From positions 1-10,394 of the forward strand of contig JAFVAS010000081.1 of the NCBI GenBank assembly GCA_017480395.1: 10,394 nt of DNA. The letters run 5' to 3'. This stretch comes from Oscillospiraceae bacterium. GTDB taxonomy: Bacteria > Bacillota > Clostridia > Oscillospirales > Oscillospiraceae. The translations under genes were made by a program, and so were the position numbers. Positions 6,597 through 10,394 of this stretch are shown here, one piece after another (the first letter of the stretch is position 1; each line of letters begins with the position of its first letter). The notes under the pieces were generated by a model. That model saw only the letters and a list, made by a program, of their open reading frames with translations. It was not told the DNA's origin and did no database searches.

Positions 6597-6625
6597 GAAT
6601 CCGCAGCTCTGTGAGCTGCGGATTC
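6597..6625 (+). terminator. Perfect 13-bp hairpin, probable transcription terminator of the five-gene cluster
   Basis: GAATCCGCAGCTC (6597-6609) and GAGCTGCGGATTC (6613-6625) pair perfectly around a 3-base loop. On the plus strand the T-run (6641-6645) comes only 15 bases later. On the minus strand the stem is followed by gctgttttcttatgttttt, which is a better tail. The position between the cluster and the MATE gene suits a terminator, but the displaced T-run leaves some doubt. Confidence 0.5.
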
Positions 6626-6666
6626 TGTGCGGAATTTGACTTTTTAACGATTTAAGGTGTAGAAGC

Positions 6667-8043
6667 ATGCCCCATTCTGTCGCATCACAAAACCGAATGA
6701 CCGAGGGGTCGATCTCCGGCAAGCTGATCCGCTTCGCCTTCCCCCTCTTCCTGGGCAATCTGTTCCAGCAGCTCTACAACGTGGCGGACACGCTGATCGT
6801 GGGCAATTTCCTCGGCCCCCGGGCGCTGGCGGCGGTCAGCTCCACCGGCAGCCTGATCTTCCTGCTCATCAGCCTCTTCGGTGGCATCGCCGCGGGAGGC
6901 GGCGTGGTGATCTCCCGCTTCTTCGGGGCCCGGGATGTGCCCGCCCTCCGCAGGGCGGTGCACACGGCGGTGGCCTTCGGGCTTAGCGCCGGGGCGCTGG
7001 TCACCGCCGCCGGGGTGCTGCTCACCCCGCAGCTGCTGGTGTGGATGGGGACGCCGGAGGAGGTGCTGCCCCTGGCGGTGACCTATGTGCGCACCTTCTT
7101 CGCCGGGGCGGTGGGGCTGGTGCTCTACAACACCTGCATGGGCATCATGCAGGCCGTCGGGGACAGCCGCCACCCGCTGCAATACCTCATCCTCTCCTCC
7201 TGCCTGAACGTCAGCATGGATCTGCTGATGATCGGCGTCTTTCACCTGGGGGTGTTCGGCGCGGCGCTGGCCACCATTGTCGCCCAGTTCATCAGCGCCG
7301 CCCTGTGCCTTGCCCGGCTGCTGCTGGTGCGGGAGGAGTACCGGGTTTCCCTGCGGGAGGTGCGCTTTGACCCCACCATGCTGCGGATGATCCTGCGCTA
7401 CGGACTGCCCTCCGGACTGCAAAACTCCATCATCGCCCTGGCCAACGTGGTGGTACAGTCCAACATCAACGCCTTCGGGGAGATGGCCATGGCCGGCTGC
7501 GGCGCCTATGCCAGGGTGGAGGGGTTTGCCTTTCTGCCCATCACCAGCTTCACCATGGCCCTGACCACCTTTGTGGGGCAGAACCTGGGGGCCCGGGAGT
7601 TTGACCGGGCCAAGCGGGGCGCCCGCTTCGGCATCCTGTGCGCCGTGGGACTGGCGGAGGCGGTGGGGGTGGTGATCTACCTCCTGGCTCCGCTGCTGAT
7701 CGGTGCCTTCACCGATGAGGCGGCGGCCATCGCCTTCGGCGTGCAGAAGGCCCGCACCTGCGCCCTGTTCTTCTGCCTCCTGGCCGCCAGCCACTGCTGC
7801 TCCGCCGTGCTGCGGGGCGCGGGCCGGGCGGTGGTGCCCATGGTGACCATGCTGGCCTTCTGGTGTGTGCTCCGGGTGTCCTTCCTGACGGTGATGGTGC
7901 CCATCGTGGGCAGCATCGCGGTGGTCAACTGGGTCTACCCCCTGACCTGGGGGTGCAGCACCGTGGCGCTGCTGATCTACTACCTGCGGGTGGACTGGCT
8001 CCACGGCTTTGAACGGGAAAAGCATCAAAAAACATCCTCCTGA
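6667..8043 (+). CDS. MATE-family efflux transporter
   Basis: This 458-residue integral membrane protein belongs to the multidrug and toxic compound extrusion family, which exports drugs or metabolites in exchange for Na+ or H+. Typical segments are FQQLYNVADTLIVGNFLG (33-50), MQAVGDSRHP (161-170) and, in the second half, TFVGQNLGAR (301-310) and VLRGAGRAVVPM (381-392). These show the two-fold repeat of MATE proteins. About twelve hydrophobic segments are visible and the length fits the family (about 450). ATG 6667 has AAGGTG 7 bases upstream; M11 (MTEGSISGKL) is a possible later start. It lies 118 bases after the PLP-enzyme gene, behind a hairpin, so it is likely transcribed separately, although I find no good promoter. 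Its last codons lie within the left arm of the terminator shared with the convergent lipoprotein gene. Cargo and coupling ion are unknown. Confidence 0.93.
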   Translation: MPHSVASQNRMTEGSISGKLIRFAFPLFLGNLFQQLYNVADTLIVGNFLGPRALAAVSSTGSLIFLLISLFGGIAAGGGVVISRFFGARDVPALRRAVHTAVAFGLSAGALVTAAGVLLTPQLLVWMGTPEEVLPLAVTYVRTFFAGAVGLVLYNTCMGIMQAVGDSRHPLQYLILSSCLNVSMDLLMIGVFHLGVFGAALATIVAQFISAALCLARLLLVREEYRVSLREVRFDPTMLRMILRYGLPSGLQNSIIALANVVVQSNINAFGEMAMAGCGAYARVEGFAFLPITSFTMALTTFVGQNLGAREFDRAKRGARFGILCAVGLAEAVGVVIYLLAPLLIGAFTDEAAAIAFGVQKARTCALFFCLLAASHCCSAVLRGAGRAVVPMVTMLAFWCVLRVSFLTVMVPIVGSIAVVNWVYPLTWGCSTVALLIYYLRVDWLHGFEREKHQKTSS

Positions 8044-8067
8044 CCTCAGATCAGGAGGATGTTTTTT
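8027..8067. terminator. Bidirectional rho-independent terminator between convergent genes
   Basis: A perfect 17-bp stem is formed by AAAAAACATCCTCCTGA (8027-8043) and TCAGGAGGATGTTTTTT (8051-8067) with a 7-base loop. The A-run on one arm and T-run on the other give a U-tail on either strand. The left arm contains the end of the MATE gene including its TGA (8041-8043), and the right arm ends one base before the lipoprotein stop codon (8069-8071). It should end both transcripts. Confidence 0.92.
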
Positions 8068-8068
8068 G

Positions 8069-9061
8069 TTATTCCGCAGCGCCGTCGGCGGGGACGGTGA
8101 TGGTAATAGGCTGACTCAGCAGCACCTGATCGCTGCCGTTGTCGTAGAAGGTGAGGGTGAAGGCGATTTCGTCGCCGGGCTGGGGCGAGAACGTCCAGCC
8201 GCTGTCCCACAGCGGTTCCTCGGCGTAGTCTATGTTCTCATCGTAGAAAACGTAGTCGTCGTGGCTGTCATATCCTTCGTCCTCATCGAAGGAGGGATAG
8301 AGGGTCGCCTCGAAGATATCGTAGCCGTCGGCACCGATGCGCTCATAGAACCAGAGGTCGCAGCGCTGGCCGTTCAGGGCGGCGTCCTCCGCCTCGCAAT
8401 AGACGTCGTGACCGCTCTCGTTCCTGATGTAGAAGTAGAGCTCGGCGTCATAGTCGCTGCAATACAGATCCAGCAGGGAAACGGAGAGGCCCGCCTCCTC
8501 CAGCAGGAGCTCCCCCTCGGGGGAGGTGTTCGCCTGGGGGCCGGCGGAGGTGACCAGGGTGTAGGTCAGGGAGTCGGCGTAGCTGCTGTAATCGTCGGCG
8601 TCGAAGATGGACAGCTTCAGCTCGATCTCGCCGACGTCCTCCGGGGTGTACCACTCGGGGATGTTGGCCTCGCAGCGGATACCGCCCAGGGCGACGCTGT
8701 GGGAGTCCACCTGATAGAGGTCGCTCCAGCCGGTGCGCTCCCAGCCGTCCACCCGGATGCGATCCAGGGAGATGCTGATGTCCCGCCGGGATCCGTTGCG
8801 CACCGCCAGCTCCAGGGTGAAATCCTCCGGGTCGCCGGTGATGCCGGCCAGCTGGACGACGATGTCGTCGGCGTTGTAGAGGGTCTGTCCCTCCAGGGTG
8901 GTGCCGGTGGAGAGGGAATAGCTCCGGGCGCTCTCCCCGTTCAGGATGGCGATGGCCTGCTCCTGCTCGCGGTTTTCCAGGGCGTGGCCGGTACAGCTGG
9001 TCAGAAGGCCGAGCGCCATCAGCGCGCACAGCAGCAGGGCCAGATTCTTTTTCCATTTCAT
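8069..9061 (-). CDS. Secreted lipoprotein of unknown function with two related domains
   Basis: I do not recognise the family of this 330-residue protein. It begins with a lipoprotein signal peptide: MKWKKN, a hydrophobic core, and the lipobox LTSC with C23 as the lipidated residue, so it should be anchored on the outer face of the membrane. Two parts look homologous. Residues 65-106 and 189-231 align through RNGSRRDI and RNESGHDV, each preceded by a beta-strand-like alternating stretch and followed by DG or NG. Later, GEIELKLSIFDAD (144-156) aligns with DEIAFTLTFYDNG (297-309), each ending in a strand before TLV or TV. This suggests two beta-sandwich domains. The protein is strongly acidic, above all at 257-282. 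AAAGGAG lies 9 bases before ATG 9061, and a promoter with an extended -10 precedes it. It is convergent with the MATE gene and divergent from mnmG, so its neighbours give no clue to its role. Confidence 0.85.
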   Translation of the reverse strand: MKWKKNLALLLCALMALGLLTSCTGHALENREQEQAIAILNGESARSYSLSTGTTLEGQTLYNADDIVVQLAGITGDPEDFTLELAVRNGSRRDISISLDRIRVDGWERTGWSDLYQVDSHSVALGGIRCEANIPEWYTPEDVGEIELKLSIFDADDYSSYADSLTYTLVTSAGPQANTSPEGELLLEEAGLSVSLLDLYCSDYDAELYFYIRNESGHDVYCEAEDAALNGQRCDLWFYERIGADGYDIFEATLYPSFDEDEGYDSHDDYVFYDENIDYAEEPLWDSGWTFSPQPGDEIAFTLTFYDNGSDQVLLSQPITITVPADGAAE

Positions 9062-9122
9062 CGCATGACGCTCCTTTCTACTTGACTTTTCTTAGCAGGG
9101 CTTGCTCTGTTTTCGGAGCACT

Positions 9123-9151
9123 ATTCTAGCATGACCTGCCCCGGACTGCAA
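9123..9151 (-). promoter_or_regulatory. Promoter of the lipoprotein gene, extended -10
   Basis: On the minus strand TTGCAG (9146-9151), a 17-base spacer and TAGAAT (9123-9128) are found, with TGC directly before the -10. The -10 matches five of six positions and the -35 is weak, which is common with an extended -10. The leader to ATG 9061 would be about 55 bases. Confidence 0.6.
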
Positions 9152-9162
9152 GGGGTAAGCCC

Positions 9163-9191
9163 TTGTGAAATCATTAAATTCATGTTAAAAT
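9163..9191 (+). promoter_or_regulatory. Promoter of mnmG, extended -10
   Basis: TTGTGA (9163-9168), a 17-base spacer and TAAAAT (9186-9191) are found, with TGT directly before the -10. The start of transcription is expected near 9198, about 29 bases before ATG 9227. It is back to back with the lipoprotein promoter; the two -35 hexamers are 11 bases apart. Confidence 0.6.
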
Positions 9192-9226
9192 TGGAGGCAC
9201 TATGGACTCAGATCGGGGGAAAACCC

Positions 9227-10394
9227 ATGGGATATGAAGCGGGAACCTTTGACATTGCCGTCATCGGCGCGGGCCACGCCGGGATCGAGGCGGCGCTGGC
9301 CGGGGCGCGGCTGGGGCTGAACACCCTGTGCTTCACCGTCAACCTGGACGCGGTGGGGAACATGCCCTGCAACCCGGCCATCGGCGGCACCGGAAAGGGC
9401 CACCTGGTGCGGGAGCTGGACGCCCTGGGGGGCGAGATGGCCCGGGCGGCGGACAGGGCCTGCATCCAGTACCGGCTGCTCAACCGGGGGAAGGGCCCGG
9501 CGGTGCACTCCCTGCGGGCCCAGGCCGACCGGCGGCGCTATCAGGAGGTCATGAAGCACACCCTGGAGACCCAGGAGAACCTCTTCCTCAAGCAGGCGGA
9601 GGTGGTGGACATTCTGACCGGCACGCAGGGGGTGGAGGGCGTGGTCACCGCCACCGGGGCCATCTACCGGGTGCGCGCCGTGGTCGTCGCCACCGGCACC
9701 TATCTGGGCGGGCGCACCATCATCGGGGAGGTCACACGAACCTCCGGCCCCGACGGGCTCCAGGCCGCCACCGAGCTGACCGCCTGTCTGGAAAAGCTGG
9801 GGCTGCGGCTGCGGCGCTTCAAGACGGGCACCCCGCCCCGGGTCAACCGCCGCAGCGTGGACTTCACCCAAATGGAGGTGCAGCCCGGGGACGAGGAGGT
9901 CGTGCCCTTCTCCTTCTCCACGGTTCAGCCGCCGGAGAACCGGGCGGTGTGCCACCTGACCTACACCACCCAGCGCACCCACGAGGTCATCCGGGCCAAC
10001 CTGGACCGCAGCCCCCTCTACGACGGCACCATCTCCAGCACCGGCCCCCGCTACTGCCCCTCCATCGAGACCAAGATCGTCCGCTTCCCGGACAAGGAGC
10101 GCCACCAGCTCTTCATCGAGCCCATGGGCCTGAACACCGAGGAGCTGTATATTCAGGGCTTCTCCTCCTCCCTGCCCGAGGACGTGCAGGTGGAGATGCT
10201 CCACTCGGTGCCCGGGCTGGAGCGCGCCGAGATGACCCGGGCGGCCTACGCCATCGAGTATGACTGCGTGGACCCCACCGAGCTGCTGCCCACCCTGGAG
10301 AGCAAAAAAATCCCCGGCCTCTACGGGGCGGGGCAGTTCAACGGCTCCTCCGGCTATGAGGAGGCGGCCGCCCAGGGCTTTGTTGCCGGGGTGA
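9227..10394 (+). CDS. mnmG: tRNA uridine-5-carboxymethylaminomethyl modification enzyme MnmG (GidA), 3' end outside the window
   Basis: With MnmE this FAD enzyme modifies U34 of tRNAs that read split codon boxes, using methylene-tetrahydrofolate, FAD, NADH and GTP. The window holds 389 of an expected 620 or so residues. The FAD-binding loop GAGHAG is at 14-19, followed by PCNPAIGGTGKGHLVRELD from 47. The first family signature, GPRYCPSIETKIVRF, starts at G273 and includes C277, the position of an important cysteine in the E. coli protein. The second, AGQFNGSSGYEEAAAQG, runs from 368. Residue 20 is Ile where many homologues have Cys. ATG 9227 gives MGYEAGTFDIAVIG, as family members begin, with a modest GGGGGA site upstream. 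In-frame ATG 9182 and TTG 9191 would lie upstream of the predicted transcription start. mnmE is not adjacent on the visible side; the gene has its own promoter. Confidence 0.96.
   Translation, partial: MGYEAGTFDIAVIGAGHAGIEAALAGARLGLNTLCFTVNLDAVGNMPCNPAIGGTGKGHLVRELDALGGEMARAADRACIQYRLLNRGKGPAVHSLRAQADRRRYQEVMKHTLETQENLFLKQAEVVDILTGTQGVEGVVTATGAIYRVRAVVVATGTYLGGRTIIGEVTRTSGPDGLQAATELTACLEKLGLRLRRFKTGTPPRVNRRSVDFTQMEVQPGDEEVVPFSFSTVQPPENRAVCHLTYTTQRTHEVIRANLDRSPLYDGTISSTGPRYCPSIETKIVRFPDKERHQLFIEPMGLNTEELYIQGFSSSLPEDVQVEMLHSVPGLERAEMTRAAYAIEYDCVDPTELLPTLESKKIPGLYGAGQFNGSSGYEEAAAQGFVAGV

Noticed and set aside
6636..6666. TTGACT (6636-6641) as the -35 of a MATE promoter
   Set aside because: The matching -10 at 17 bases would be TGTAGA, directly before the ATG and within the ribosome site; the better TTTAAG is only about 9-10 bases away.
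4179..6758. A minus-strand open frame of 859 codons
   Set aside because: It is antisense to four well-supported genes (the end of the HD gene, then PAP2, Nudix and the PLP enzyme) and arises from their high third-position GC. The translation is low-complexity, rich in Gly, Gln, His and Pro, with no family motif.
6685..8028. A minus-strand open frame of 447 codons over the MATE gene
   Set aside because: It is a compositional shadow of the MATE coding strand, full of His, Gln and Gly, with no recognisable domain.
9200..10204. A minus-strand open frame of 334 codons over mnmG
   Set aside because: It is antisense to clearly conserved MnmG motifs and has a repetitive low-complexity translation.
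1..10394. CRISPR arrays, tRNA or rRNA genes, insertion sequences, toxin-antitoxin or defence genes
   Set aside because: No regularly spaced repeats, cloverleaf-like sequence, transposase frame other than the serine recombinase, or small gene pair of this kind was seen.

Overview
The window looks like a chromosomal segment of a GC-rich anaerobic Firmicute. A member of the Clostridia such as the gut Oscillospirales is my best guess. The evidence is strong Shine-Dalgarno sites, sigma-A type promoters, a clostridial serine recombinase with a DUF4368-like tail, a 4-hydroxybutyrate/butyrate-type CoA-transferase, and very high third-position GC. The assignment is inferred from gene content, not from a phylogenetic marker.

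Left edge (1 to about 1630): the end of an integrated mobile element, visibly less GC-rich than the rest. It holds the 3' part of a large serine recombinase gene whose frame is broken by one in-frame ochre codon (177-179). A hairpin and a cluster of AACGGC/GCCGTT motifs lie around the gene's end, where the element should meet the chromosome. The element is probably an integrative conjugative or mobilisable element and may now be unable to excise by itself.

Next (1634-2388): xpt, xanthine phosphoribosyltransferase, on the minus strand, with its own promoter and a short leader that has no room for a purine riboswitch. Its promoter diverges from a near-consensus promoter with an extended -10 that drives a plus-strand cluster.

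Centre (2389-6548): five tightly spaced plus-strand genes, probably one operon. They encode an acyl-CoA:acetate/4-hydroxybutyrate CoA-transferase, an HD-domain hydrolase, a small PAP2 membrane phosphatase (TTG start), a Nudix ADP-ribose pyrophosphatase-like enzyme, and a PatB/MalY-type PLP C-S lyase/aminotransferase. Two hairpins follow. The genes do not form an obvious pathway; they look like a mix of metabolic and housekeeping hydrolases.

Right side (6667-10394): a MATE-family efflux transporter converges on a minus-strand lipoprotein gene. The two share a perfect 17-bp bidirectional terminator whose left arm includes the MATE stop codon. The lipoprotein appears to contain two copies of one domain. 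Its promoter and that of mnmG (tRNA U34 modification, cut by the window end) lie back to back between 9123 and 9191.

I see no CRISPR array, tRNA, rRNA, toxin-antitoxin pair or recognisable defence system. No intergenic gap exceeds 300 bases. The least ordinary items are the broken recombinase with its end structure, the mixed five-gene cluster and the duplicated-domain lipoprotein. I do not claim a new system.
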